From NCBI GenBank assembly GCA_900239685.1, contig OENT01000577.1, positions 1 to 64,000 of the forward strand: DNA of 64,000 nucleotides, written 5' to 3'. Positions 32,909 to 45,996 of the stretch are shown here, in pieces. Source of the stretch: Rotaria macrura (taxonomy: Eukaryota > Rotifera > Eurotatoria > Philodinida > Philodinidae). The notes under the pieces were generated by a model. The model was not told the origin of the DNA and made no database searches. It was given only the letters and a program-made list of their open reading frames with translations. Each line of letters opens with the position of its first letter. Position 1 is the stretch's first letter. The position numbers and the translations under genes are program-made.

Positions 32909-35116
32909 TTAAAGATCAACACGTGATGCAAGTGGTATGGTTCGAAGTTCATATTTTTTTGATAGATGTTCAGATAATATTGTCATAATCAAAATTGAGA
33001 AAAATTGTGTAATGTACCAAGAAAATAGACGTGGATGTTGAGAATTATAAATCCAACAAGCAATAAAATGATAAAAATGAATCGTTACCGAAAAGTCAAG
33101 ACATTGTTTATATCGACCAACGATATAGAGTATCGCTAAGCCACTAAATATAGACAAAGAAAATCCGATTGATACAATTAAAATATGATTCAATTCTCAT
33201 TGCTAAATTTAATCGAGAAATATTTCCTTCTAATCTATTTCTGAAACACATAGTTTTTATTCTATTCAACAGTGATACAATACAACAAAGTATTATATAT
33301 ATATATATATATATATATTACAGCAAAATATGCTGAATGTATTGTTTCAAGAAGTTACAATAAGAATATAATATAGATAGATGTGGGTTATCTTTTCACA
33401 GCAAGAAGAATATGCAAATATATAAAAATGTGATAGTTCAATATTTTCTTCGAAGTCTGTAACAATTATCTTAACTTTTTAAAAAGCTTCTAAGCATTCT
33501 GAGATAGATTTCATATGCATTTCCATTGCATTGCACTTAAATATCGTTGAAGATCTTCTCTATTCTGAACAAACCGTATGAAATCACTCCACTAAATATA
33601 CATAATTAGATGAAAAATTCTTGATTCGGAATGTTTCAAATTTTTTAACTATGAAGAGAGGAAAAAATATTCCGACACATAAACTGTAATATCAGGTCAC
33701 AAAAAATTACAATTTATAATGAAAACACTTTCAATTGTCGACTTATTCAAAGTTCAACATAGTGTTATGATCGATTTAACTAAATCTTGTAATGATGTCA
33801 AATCAGTTTTGTTTCTTTCTTCAGATAGAAAACTCTTGAGTTGAAACGTATATGACAATTCCTACTTGTCAACACGACGTCCTATGTTTAGAACAGAAGT
33901 TCTCCATTGAACTAATGTTGAAGATGCTCTACACTGTCAATCATTTCAGGTACTTCCTTGCGCCACATTTTTTGTAGTGGTTATGTTTCTCAGCCTATCG
34001 TCATTAATTTGCTACTTGACGTGGCAATTGAGTTGACTTTGAATTCATTGAACACCATCCGTATTGGTTTTCAATGAATGTCAGCGCTTGGATTCATCAA
34101 TGCCAGCACAGTGGTGTACTTCTCAATAATTGGAAGCATCCTTAGTTGAAGAATATAGTTCAGGAGTATTTCTCGTTGTTGCGTTGTACTGCTCACTAGG
34201 GTTGTATTTACTTCTGTGCCAACATAAATTTTACTTAGGCGAATGTATTTCTGTTATTCATCCATTCAAACTTTATTCTTAAGACATTTTAGAGTCGATA
34301 TTTTATCTTGATGAAAAGTTTTGATATAAACGAGCATAGGTTGAGAAAATCCATGACTACCGTTTCACTAATGTAATAACTTGTGTCAAATAGAACTATG
34401 CATGTATTTTCACTTATTCTGATTTTCTAGAAAGTTCTTGAAAAATGCCTACTGAAACTTTCAGAGATATGTTTTCACTTTACTGTAAATAGGCACGAAT
34501 ATACTATACCATATAAGATCGATCACTCGACTGAATAACACGTTTACATGGTACAAATCGTATGATTCCGAATCTAGAAGCTACTCTCATCAATCTACTC
34601 AAAATTTGGTGTTCATCAACGAAAAAATATTGAAGAATAAATGAAGAATCTTTGTTTTAAAAATTCTACTGAAAACAAATCAGATTTCAATACGCATTGA
34701 TACCCTAGAATTATATAAACAACAGCTTTCTATAACACTCTAGCCAAACATCAGTGCCCTAATCTCTAAGAATACTTCTTCTAGATCGTATTTGTGATAA
34801 AATCGGTGAGTAAATCTTACTGACTTACCTGGTTAGAGCATTGAGAAGAAAAACACCACTAAATAATCGACTACTCCAATTAGATATATTGAAGATCTGA
34901 TTGTAAACGAAAAAACAAAAACTAAAAATGCACATATGAGAAGACTTGTATTCATACATCATAAGAGAATAAATAATCAAGTGACGGTGCTCGATCAAGA
35001 ATCGATGTGATGAGTAACACCCAAAAACCAAGACCTAAATAATATAATGTTTGTACAGCAATAATCTGACAAATGATCAACAATGGGTCCCATTTTTGAT
35101 AACGAAAACCGTTCAT
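32909..35116 (-). CDS. SYS1: SYS1 Golgi trafficking protein, 3 exons
   Basis: SYS1 is a small four-span Golgi protein that recruits the ARFRP1/Arl3 GTPase. Exons in coding order are 35116-34958, 34896-34829 and 33143-32909, giving 153 aa against 156 in human. The N-terminus NGFRYQKWDPLLIICQIIAV matches RSYVWDPLLILSQIVLMQT, and the core RYKQCLDFSVTIHFYHFIACW matches GKQCLDFTVTVHFFHLLGCW. The last exon is open further upstream, but the acceptor TTTAG before 33143 restores the family sequence LLNALTSGLAILY. Intron 2 is 1.7 kb, with an (AT)n run at about 33293-33318 and nothing else recognised. Confidence 0.92.
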
Positions 35117-35342
35117 TCTGTCAATTAATCAATGTATAAAAGCATATCTAGAAAAAACAAAACAAATTCTAGTTTTTCTGTGTATTCTTGTTGTTAAAAT
35201 GTTCTTTTTTTTTAATTTTTTTTTCATCGGCATATTGTTTTTCCATGTAGTCGAATAGCAAATGTTCGGCAAAACAAAAAAAAAACAAAGTGAAAACGAA
35301 ACGAGCAATGATCAAACATATTTTTCTCTGTGCTTCTTCTAT

Positions 35343-36576
35343 TTATTTCTTCTTGCCACGTCGATGAGGACCACCAGATTTCTTAGGTTTACCACCTAGA
35401 ATCGAAGAATATTAAGCGAACATACTGACGATTTTCTATTTCACTTACCTGGTAAGATAACACCATCATATGTCTGTTGAAACCATTTGATGGCTTCATC
35501 TTTTGTTATTCTGTGTGAAAAACCCATTCGTGCTTTCTTATGTTTACATTTACCAATATCAAAACCGGCACGACCGAGTACAACGTAAAAATCCATACCA
35601 TAGATACCAATCGATGGATCATATTTGATACCTAGAAAAAAGCAAAAGTGTACAACTGCAATACATACACACGAGATCTTATGTGCTGAAATCCAAAGAT
35701 CTGCAAGTAGGGTTTTCGATGAAAAAGCTCATTAGTCTTTGTTTTAACTATTCAATCAAGTAATCATTATGTTGAACTATGTCCGGAATAGGAAATAGCT
35801 TTTTCTTAAATACCTGCTGGATATCCGGTTCAATTGTACTAGTGCATCCGTGAAATATCTCTGTAGCAATAAAAAGCTTAGGAAATATAATCTTTCCCGA
35901 GTGCACATTAATCACTATACAATGATTTATGTACACTCGGGATTTCATCGACACGTGTTATTTTCTCGATGGTACATTATAACCGACGTATAAAAAAAAA
36001 GAAACTTGAAAGAGAAACTTCTATCAGTTCTTCAACTACGCTAAAAAAATAAATTTTAGAGTAATTCTGTTATAATTTATCCAGTTTCAATTATGTTTGA
36101 AGAAACACAATGATTTTAATAAACCTCGAAATATATATATATATATATAACATCTTACCTAAGTCAATATGTTCTTGAATACCGAAACCGAAATTTCCCA
36201 TTTCACTAAAATTGCCTTTATGTAATTCGTATTCTTTAACTTTGAGACCTTTTTCTAAAATTTCTTTTGCTTTTTCACCACGTACAGTACAGAAAACACC
36301 GATTTTTTCATTACGACGAATACCAAATGAACGTACGGTGTAACGAGCTTTTGAAAATACTGGCGTTTGACCAGTTAATTGTTCAAGTACTTTTGATGCA
36401 CGTGTCAAACGATCGCCAGATTCGCCAACACATATATTCAAACATAATTTTCTTATACGTAAATCACGCATCAAATTTTTCGTTTTATCTTTTTTAATAA
36501 CTCGACCTGTTGTTGTGCTCGTTTTCGCTGTTGTTGTTGTTGTCGTTGCTACTGGCGTTGCTTTTCGACCGGTCAT
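35343..36576 (-). CDS. RPL11: 60S ribosomal protein L11 (uL5), 3 exons, extended at both ends
   Basis: RPL11 sits in the central protuberance of the large subunit and contacts 5S rRNA. Exons in coding order are 36576-36159, 35631-35449 and 35395-35343, giving 217 aa; human is 178. The core is textbook: [76 protein letters not shown] and [13 protein letters not shown]. About 25 Thr/Lys-rich residues precede the core. After LPG, where the human protein is nearly finished, there is a lysine-rich tail [16 protein letters not shown] encoded by its own exon. The end of exon 1 has an (AT)n run just inside intron 1. Confidence 0.95.
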
Positions 36577-36938
36577 GATTATCGTTTACCAAATGAGTAT
36601 ACAAACGGATATTGTTTTTTTTTCTATCTGTAAATAAGAAACAATATGTCAAAAAAAAAGAAGCGAAAAGAAAAATTACATCAAATAGAAGATTACATTG
36701 TGAAAGAAGTAGATTTTGTGATAAAAAGAAATGCAATATACAAATCACCGATTAAAAAAGAAGAAAAAAAAACGAACAAAAGGAAATGAAGGAATGATAG
36801 AATAATGTTTTGGTTTCTTTTTCGAATAACTTAATATGATGACTAGAAACATAGAAACACGAATAAGAAAAGAATCTATTGCTAAATTACAATAATCGAT
36901 AGAACTAAATGTATAATGTTTGTTTCGTTTTTCGTTTT

Positions 36939-39900
36939 CTAATCATTTATTTGAAGACCTTGAAATTTGTCTAATTGTGATTGCTGACGAAGATAATCGA
37001 ATGTTTTTTGAATTTGATTACGAATAAATTCTTCACTTTCATTGGATGATATTTTTGATTTTTCACTCTGAAGTTTGTCAATTAATGAGTTTAATAAATT
37101 AATATCAATCTAAATAAATAAATTATTAAAGTAGATATAAAGTAGGGAAAAATAATTCTATATTATCAATCTTACATCGGGATGGTTTTGATTAAAGAAA
37201 TAAACATAAGAATTAAGTAATTCATTATATAATTGAACTTGAACAATTTGATCCATGATTTGTGTCGTTAATTTCGTAGCCTTTTTCAAACATGCCAAGA
37301 CTTTTTCACCATCATGAATCTATCCATTCAATAAATTGAATATTTAATCATATATAAATATACGTCTATTTAGTTTTTGAATTATTTATCGATCTGCATT
37401 TTTCATATCTTAGCACGTAGCAATATTCATATGAATTCAACATACTAGAATTAAACTATGATAAAGCTTCCTATTCTATCAAGTATAGTCGATTTGGCGT
37501 GAAAAAAAGTCGAGCTTGGTGTAAATCATAGGTAAACCTGATGCTCCTTTTTTCGTTTTAACATTTACATCTTAGCCTCAATCGTTTACATTTTTAGTGG
37601 GATTGAAACATCGTAAAAATATCGAACGGTTCAATTACTTTTGAGTACGAATCCTATGCATAATCTAGATATGGGCCTAGTAAAAAGATCATAGTCTGTA
37701 GAATCGTGTGTTCGAATTTCTAAACCTTTTAGTGAATTGTCCTATTATCGTATATAACCGGTGGTGGCAAAGTTTCTGGATCAAATATTTGTTTAGTTTT
37801 CAACCGTTTTTAAATGTTCTAGATGAATGCAAGCAGACGTGTCACGACTGAAATTCAATGCTCTTTTGGAATATGAGCTCAGAAATTCTGTCTATATCTG
37901 CTTGCGAGCAGGGAGGGAATCTTTTGAAGGCCTAAAAAATTATATTGTACAGAAATATTTTTCCTATATTTTTGTATTTGCACTATTAGGATCTGAAATT
38001 CAATGTTTATTTTTATTTTCCTAGAAAGTAACAAAATTCTTCTCTTCCTTTCGTCCTTGTTTTAGTAAAAAATCGAATTTTCGGATCAAAATCCGTTTCA
38101 CTTAGAACTACCTCCTGAGAAAATGCTGATAGTTTCAGTTGTGTCAAAGGTACCTTTTAGTTCGATAATAATACTTTGCACGGTATTGTCTGCTCTACAA
38201 AACCACCATATTCAACTGTTTTTAGCACCTTCGTAAATGTACTTATGGGAGTAGTAAATGTTTGTTTGTTCGTCCCCGAGATGAATTTTTGCTGAATGTT
38301 CAAAGATTCTCTCATTAATCTCGTACAACGACAAATCAGAACTTTTCGAGTTCATATTTAGAAAGTGCATTACGCGCTGGTCGTAACCCATCTATTTGCA
38401 TTCATCTAAAGTACTTTCAGATGTTTGAAAAATAAACAAAGACTTTCTCCTGAAACTTAACGACCACTCGGTACCATAGTTCCATTTCTCGTATGCATAA
38501 CTCTGAATCGAAGACTCTAGGGTTAATCATGTGTTTACATCGATTGGGTCGATTTGATGCATCGGAATGGTGAACTTTATATATATTTCACAATGGTTAG
38601 AGTACGGAATAAATAATTCCCATGGTTTGTCATGACAGAGTAGGACAGAGAGAATCATCGAAACTTACACATCACTATTTTTTTCCATAATATGCGAGTA
38701 GCTAGAAAATTTGCTTTTCATAGTAATTTAAGCAGCAGTCGATTTTGTTCAATATATATTAGATAAATGTGAATTGTTTTTTGTTACCTGTTCGATTTTT
38801 TGTGTCGATTCGTTGATCCGTTGTGCACTCCAGAAAAGATGAGTACATAGAAGTAATGTTCGAACTTGATCTGGACGTTTAACTAAACGTGTTGCTGCTT
38901 GTGTTAATGATTGTCGTAATGTTGAATGATTTTCTTCACCGAAACAGGTAATTTTTTCTAATGTGCCTATAAGAAGTGTTAATGAAGCGCATTGTGCTCG
39001 TGTATCACCAGCTTGTTCTTCATAGAGTGTATAAGCCTATGAATTAACTATTACAGTATGTTACATGATTTCATAGAAGATTTCATACTTGTGAAAAGAA
39101 TTCATAAGCAATTGTTTCAGCATTTTCTGAACCTATTTCACTCGCTGCTAATGCACCTTGTAAATAGAGTCGTAATGAAAGATCATTCGTTTCTAATTTT
39201 GTCAATGTACTAATTAATTGATTACATAATTGAAATAATTTTTGGCATTTTTTCTCCCATTTTTCATCCTTAAATATATGAATAATATTTGTATACATGT
39301 TCTTTTATTCAAATGAATTTCTATTCACCTGTTCACTTATATTTTTATATCGAAACGTTAATCCATAGGCTTGCATTATAATCGGTGGATATGTAAAACG
39401 CATACGTTCTAAACCGCCATTTTTAAATGTATCTTGACAAATTTTAATAATATGATATTGCTGATCAGGATCATTAGGTGCTTTAAAACTATTACATAAA
39501 CGTGCAACAAGATTTTGTTCTTCAACAAAGTCTTCGTTTGTTATTGTTTGTCGTGATGTTTCGGATGGACTATCCGTTTGATCAACAATTAATGTTGCCA
39601 ATAATTCAAATAATTGTGTCACATGTTCAGCCGTTGGAATAATTGTTTCTTTATCTAGTATACTATTTATAATATACATGCAAACAGTATGTCGTTCACG
39701 ATAGCTAAGTAGTTGTAAAACAAGTTTATAATGATTTAATTTAAGTACATCAAGAATATCATAACAATCAATTGGAATTTTGAGCATTTTAACTAATTCC
39801 TTAGCTGCTTGTGTACCAGTTTGAACTCTAAAGAAAAGGAAAAGATCAGAACAAAGACATATTTGTACAATCCCCATAGAATAAACAAGAGCAAATTCTA

Positions 39901-42900
39901 TTATGAATTACATGATCTTATTTGAAATCATCAATCGACTGAATACACTAGATATGTAATTATGAAAGAATTCTGATTATTATTACTAGATGGTTCAGGT
40001 TATCTTCATTAAGAGAACGGAAACAGTTGGAATAAATAATTTCCATAATAGGAATCTCGAATAATCTCAAATTTATCAATCAGTTTGAGATTATGTTTTA
40101 TAAACACTAGGGTGACATATTCATATAATCTTACTGTGTATCTAATGCAATATCATCAAATATTTTTCTTGTATTTCCGAGTACTTTGTTTCCATATTCG
40201 TATTGATCACGATAGCATTTTAATGATAAATTAAGTAAAGCACTTTGTAAAGCGACAATATCTTCTGATGGCATATTTACACGACTCTATGGAAAAAGTT
40301 TCTTTAATTTATATATTTATACTATTCAATGTATTGTCATTTACTTTAACAACTTCAGCGATTTGTTCAGAAAAAATATCAAATAACTGAACACTTTCAG
40401 GTATGTTTTGTTGGCTACCATCACGTGTTGAATATGCTGTTAAACTTAAAAACAAAATTTCTTAACAATAATTGAAAAGTAGTATATTTTGTTTTTGCAT
40501 TACCGATCAATAAGTGATATAAGAATATTGCGTATGTTAACAGTAGCACTCAATTCACGGCAAGCTTTAAGAAATTCATTGAGTGTATTTAAATGATATT
40601 CATCTGGAAAAACCTTAAAAATAAAGAGAAAAAATAATATTGATTGAATTCTATTACAATATTAAGATAATAATAAAACGAAAGTTAGTAGATGTGTGCA
40701 TGAATTGAATTTTCTCGTACGATATTTTAACATTTACCGACTTACACAGATTACATGTAAAGCACAATGAGAGAATTGATAACATCATTGTACGATCTGA
40801 ATTCATGAATAGAAGTGACAACCCTTTTAAGAAGTTGCCTAGAGTAGATTAACTAATTTTCAATGGAGTTCGGAACAAAAGATTAGTTGATTATTGAGTC
40901 GTTTGATTTCTATCTATTTTTACTGGACAGTCGTTTAAAGATGTTCAAAAAGGTCGGTAAAAATTACTTTTTCGTGTTCTCGTATTTTCACACGATTAGA
41001 TTCTGACACTAAACGTTGAAAATTTAGTTATAACGTGTAATCTTCGAATTTCCTTTTTATCTTCCTCGAGTGTCCAAATGATCTTCGCAGAAAATATAAG
41101 TAATTTATGAGAAAGAGATGGAAAAGGAAAATATTCGAACGACAAATTTAGAGTCTTAATGCATATTGAATACTATGTTAAAAAATGATAATTAAAATAT
41201 TATTGTTTTTTCTTTTCAATTAACAATAATGAACATGGCAATCGTTCCTCGGAGGTGTTTTCTTTTTCTGAATATCTGTTGCATAAAGTATCAAGTCTTA
41301 ATTTTGAATTAAAATATGGTAGAAATGAACATGTTGGTTGTTAATCGATTGAACGAAGCTACAATTACTAGGATTCTTTTCTTAATTAATAATGGTTTGC
41401 CTTTATTTGATAGTACATATCTATTATTTTTTATCGTAGATTGTTGAATAAACATTTTTCAGGTGTTGAGTTTGAGATCATATTAAATATATCTATCTCA
41501 TATAACGAAGTTTTCTCTATTCAATGTAGAATACAGTATACACCAGATGAAGAGTGATTATTGAAAACAAAACCAACTCAATTGTATCGCTGATCTTTTT
41601 TAAATATATTCGATATTTTTCTCTTTCACATTTTCCACCATTTCCGGCAAAATGATTACTTTTCTATCATCTTCAATTCTGAAATGTTGAGTCTTTGAAC
41701 TCATTTCGCTGTACGTGAAATGTAGCTTCTGAGCAAATACGTAAAACTTCACTTGAGTAATAGTAGCAATTTAATTCTACATTTTAGTTTGGGAAGAAAT
41801 GTGAACTCTAGAAAAATGACCAAGTTTAATGGCTTTAGCACCTTCACAAATCGATCTAGAGGTTAAGTGAAACATGGCTGGTTTAAAATTTGAATCTCAA
41901 TTTTTTCAAGCTTAGAAACATACATTCCGGTAAAAGAAAGTTCGAGAAATCTATTCCTTCGTATAGAAGATTTGCCGATTAATCGCCAGTGAACATAGAT
42001 GACCAGCGCATAAAATCATGACTCCAATTCATCGTATTTCTTTCGTCTTGAATAATTTCAAAACACACTTCTGTGCGAACCGTTATTACATATGATATAT
42101 CTCGAAAAACAATAATCTATTAAATAATTTTTGATAAGAACAAGATAGAAAACTGTGGTTTTCATCATTATTAAGCAAACATTTGAAGGATACAAAAACA
42201 TGCAAAATTTCAATTGGTCATACGAACAAGCTAGTTGGATTTATTCTTAGTGGACAATTGATAAGATGATAGTTACCATCTATTTTTCGATTGAATGTCA
42301 TCTATAGAAGTGTGAGACTTTTGTGTCACTTGGGAAATAACTGAGATGTGAGAAATTCATTATCGTTAGTTAGACAACGATACTATAATATTTGTTCGAT
42401 ATGGAATTGTACTCAGAAAAGATTAAAGAATTCGTTTCATGTCTTTCTAAAGTTACAGACGAACATCACTGTCATAGATGAAGAACAAGCTTGAAATGTC
42501 GACTTTTTTTTGCAAATTAGAAGAGAATCTAGTGTTAGGTAGTAATTGTCCTTTTTGTAATAATGAAAATTGCATCGTCTTCTATGATTAGTTTTATTTT
42601 TACATACTTGAATTATACATTCCATTAAATATTCTTGTGCAATTGGATCTCGACAACTAACGACTTGTTCCATAATTTTTGGAAGAACAATCTAAAATCG
42701 ATGCAATCGTTCATCAATATTTTGAATATGAAATTACTATCTTACTGTTTTATATCGTTCGACATTAACACATTCGAGTTCGCTTAAGCGTACTAGATTC
42801 GTTCCGACTAAAATTCGTAATTCTCGACGTTCTTGTTCACGTCGTTGTAAATCTCTAGACGACATAACATCAATACAAAAATAAACACGGAAAACCTTTA

Positions 42901-44608
42901 TTTCTTACCGTGTATGTCCTTGATATTGCATTCGTACCCAAAGTTTATTCATTTCAGAAAAATTTAATAGTATGAAATCAAGTGAATCAAGTATTGTTCC
43001 TGTTTTAGAATCTTCTCTAGAAAAAAAGAATATTTTACTTACAAAAATACTCATCTGTGCGTTGTTGTTTTCTACATACTGATTTTCATCTTCAGTATCG
43101 GGTAGTAGACTTTTAACACATTGTAGTAAATAATTTCGTAAAAATAAACCACGCAATGGATGTTGAACACCTCGACACATTTCGACTAAATCACGAAGAA
43201 CCTCACGTCGAGGTAGTTCATTTGCTCGAATGTAAACATGACCTATTGTAATTAATAAATACCTAAAACATAATAATACATAAATATACATGATAAATAT
43301 GAATATATACGTTGAATGATTGGTTTTTGAACGACTCGACAAATCTGTCTGTGTCATTCAAATCAAAAGAACAAAGAAATTTTAATACGATTTGTTGTCC
43401 ATTTATAATGTATAAAACTGTTCACTTGAAGAAACACATCAAAGATTGTATTCAGTGCATAGATTAAATAGAATGAAACTATCGTTACTGAAAACTAACA
43501 GTAAATTAAAATCTAAATCAACAATAGTTTTCCTTAGGAAAAAAAAATAAGATTCACTTTATGAAAGCAATGAAACATGTTTGTATTTGAGTCAGATTTT
43601 TAACAAAATAACGTAGATATGCTGTGTACTCAATATAAGAAGGAATCGTTAGATTGAAATCTATAGGAATATCACAGTTAGATCAATCTAATTGAAAATC
43701 TGCTAGACAACAAAAACTTCATTCTAATCCTGATGATTGAAGATTTTTTAATTGTGAAAACAAATAATTCTTCTTCTAGCAGCAAGCAACCGTCTAAAAA
43801 CAACTACACCGTTCTTCATGGGATACTTTGACTAAATATACCAGATTGTTTTCAGCGTGAATAAAAAAAATCACATCTTATAGGTTTTCGTAAGAAAATA
43901 TCAAACAGTTCTATATACATAAATTTAAGATTGAAAATAATCGCCGACTATTTATTTTAAACATTTCTAATTCATCTTCGACAATGTCAGTAGACTGCTT
44001 ATGAATCATTCGTATATCTTTTTGCATTAGTCATGAATGTATTTCTTGACGATCGCTGAATGTGTTTTACTTATCAGGTGTACTTCAAAATTTCTAGATG
44101 TATATACTCTATTGCTTAAAAATTACGTACAATCTCGGAACTATATTTCCGGCATATTGAACAACTTCATAAAGATCATGACTACCACGACCATGTTCAA
44201 ATTCATCAGCAAGATAAAGTTCAAGATGATGAAGTTCTTCAACAACAACAACATCTATAAATAACGTGAATATAGTTACGAAGAAAATAAAACCATTGTA
44301 AATTTCATACGTAATTCATAATAGTTTTTCGGTGATAAAAGTGATGTTCGTAATTCACCAAGCATATTTGCTGCATGTTTAAGCCCTTCCATGACCGATT
44401 GTTGGTCAAGTACACGTTTCATAGCAAAAGCATGTTGACGAACATTTTGTAAAGCATCGGCAAGTAATTTTTCTTGATTATCCATTGACAATCCAACATT
44501 ACTACCACGATTAGTATCGATCGGTTTTTGCTATAAATGAATAAGAGAATAAATTAACTTTAGAACAGTTATAACACATGTGGTCAAAACTAAGATTACC
44601 GTCGACAT
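36939..44608 (-). CDS. VPS35: VPS35 retromer subunit, 15 exons
   Basis: VPS35 is the alpha-solenoid core of retromer, which recycles cargo from endosomes. Exons in coding order are 44608-44600, 44530-44311, 44254-44131, 43262-43080, 43016-42909, 42854-42746, 42691-42608, 40613-40504, 40444-40345, 40286-40135, 39827-39329, 39268-39089, 39036-38788, 37319-37176 and 37109-36939. All phases agree, giving 813 aa against 796 in human. Landmarks are [20 protein letters not shown], the VPS26-binding PRLYLL motif (split by intron 3), [52 protein letters not shown] and [12 protein letters not shown]. The coding part of exon 1 is only 9 bp (Met-Ser-Thr). Introns 3, 7 and 13 (0.87, 2.0 and 1.5 kb) are much larger than the rest. 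Within intron 7 I see no gene or repeat. Confidence 0.95.
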
Positions 44609-45726
44609 CACGAAGACTTGAAAATTATCGATATATCTAAAAACATTACACTAATTATATCATTCGAACAAGAAAAAAAGATCTTTTATGATAGCATGGA
44701 AAATAAATAAAAATAAACAAATAACATAGACACACCGCTACGTGAACATATTCATCCATTGGATATTCGTTTTGCCTTGTTTCTGATGTATCTATAATTC
44801 GAGATCGACAATCAAAACTTGTCAAGATTTATTTAAAAAGTCCTTTCTTTATTCTTCAACAGATTATCTAAAGCATTTTCTTTGCAGTTAACTGAGATTT
44901 ATCTTCGATGATAAATATAGATGTCGTAAGATGATACGTTCGTCCGATACTTTACCAAACTGTTCGTGTTAATCACATTGAACCATGAATATATGCATAA
45001 CAACGACAGATCAAGTGAGCTATTTTACAATTAATAATTTTACAATCTAAGAAGATCAATGGTGAGAAGAGGAAAGCAACTACATATGATGATTTCCAAC
45101 TAATTTCAATAAAAGAAAGGATACTATCTGTGCTTCTAAAAAATAATATACTTGTGCGTCTCGCTTTCGGGCAATCCATATGCACAAAGAGATGTATTTT
45201 TGATCATGCTATAATCCATCGACTCGTATCATTCTTTGTGTAGAACTCATCTTTGATTCGAATACTTCCCTCGCCTATCCTTAATTTACGATAAACTTAT
45301 TCTACTAGGAGACTTTGTCTGGTCAACGGTTTATGATAATGTCTGATTCAGGATAGTTGTTTTAATGTTTCAGACAAGCGACAAATTTATTTGGATGTTC
45401 GGTTAAAGTTCACTTATGCTTCCATTCGGACTTCTTCCTGTGAACCATATTGCAAATGATACAAGTTTTTACTAAATATTTCCATAGCACTGGATATCGA
45501 TTCTTTCTAGTGACGGTTCATCTCAACATATTTTATCGACTACTAACCAATAAACCTTTTTCTGACAACAATATGTGTTGCAAAAGTTTGTTTTGACATA
45601 GTGAAAACTTCACATTTTGTATACATCGCATTGATGATTCATTCCACGTCGATTTACAATGTCGACAACCCAGTTCAATCAAAACGTATATCCGTTACGG
45701 AATGCTTACTCGACGCAGTTATATGT

Positions 45727-45884
45727 AGTAGTGGCGCCAGAAACTTCCTTGAGGATGGACTGAGCATACCCTCGACCATCCCTGACACTGCTATAAAACT
45801 TTGCTTCAAGGGCTTTCGAAAATTTTCAGGGTGGGTTCAACTTCGCCTCGGGTGAGATGAGCCCACGCCTCACGCTGCCACTAG
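45727..45884. repeat. Possible MITE with TAGTGGC-type ends
   Basis: TAGTGGCGCCAG near 45727 and the complement of CTGCCACTA ending near 45884 form a short terminal inverted repeat around 140 bp of relatively GC-rich sequence. Flanks GTTATATG and GTTATACG are similar but do not abut both ends exactly, so the boundaries and the assignment are tentative. Confidence 0.35.
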
Positions 45885-45996
45885 TTATACGGACCGTAAC
45901 ATCATTAAAATATGGCCGTACAAGACCCTTTATTACTGTGCCCAGAAACAGTAGCGTATACGGCCCTATTTTAATGATGTTACCATCCGTATAACT
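45883..45996. repeat. Long palindrome (hairpin-forming inverted repeat)
   Basis: The arm at 45883-45920 (AGTTATACGGACCGTAAC, then ATCATTAAAATATGGCCGTA) is repeated inverted at 45956-45996 with about three mismatches. The loop is about 35 bases. RNA from either strand would form a stable hairpin. It may be a solo palindromic MITE inserted beside the TAGTGGC repeat. Confidence 0.65.
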
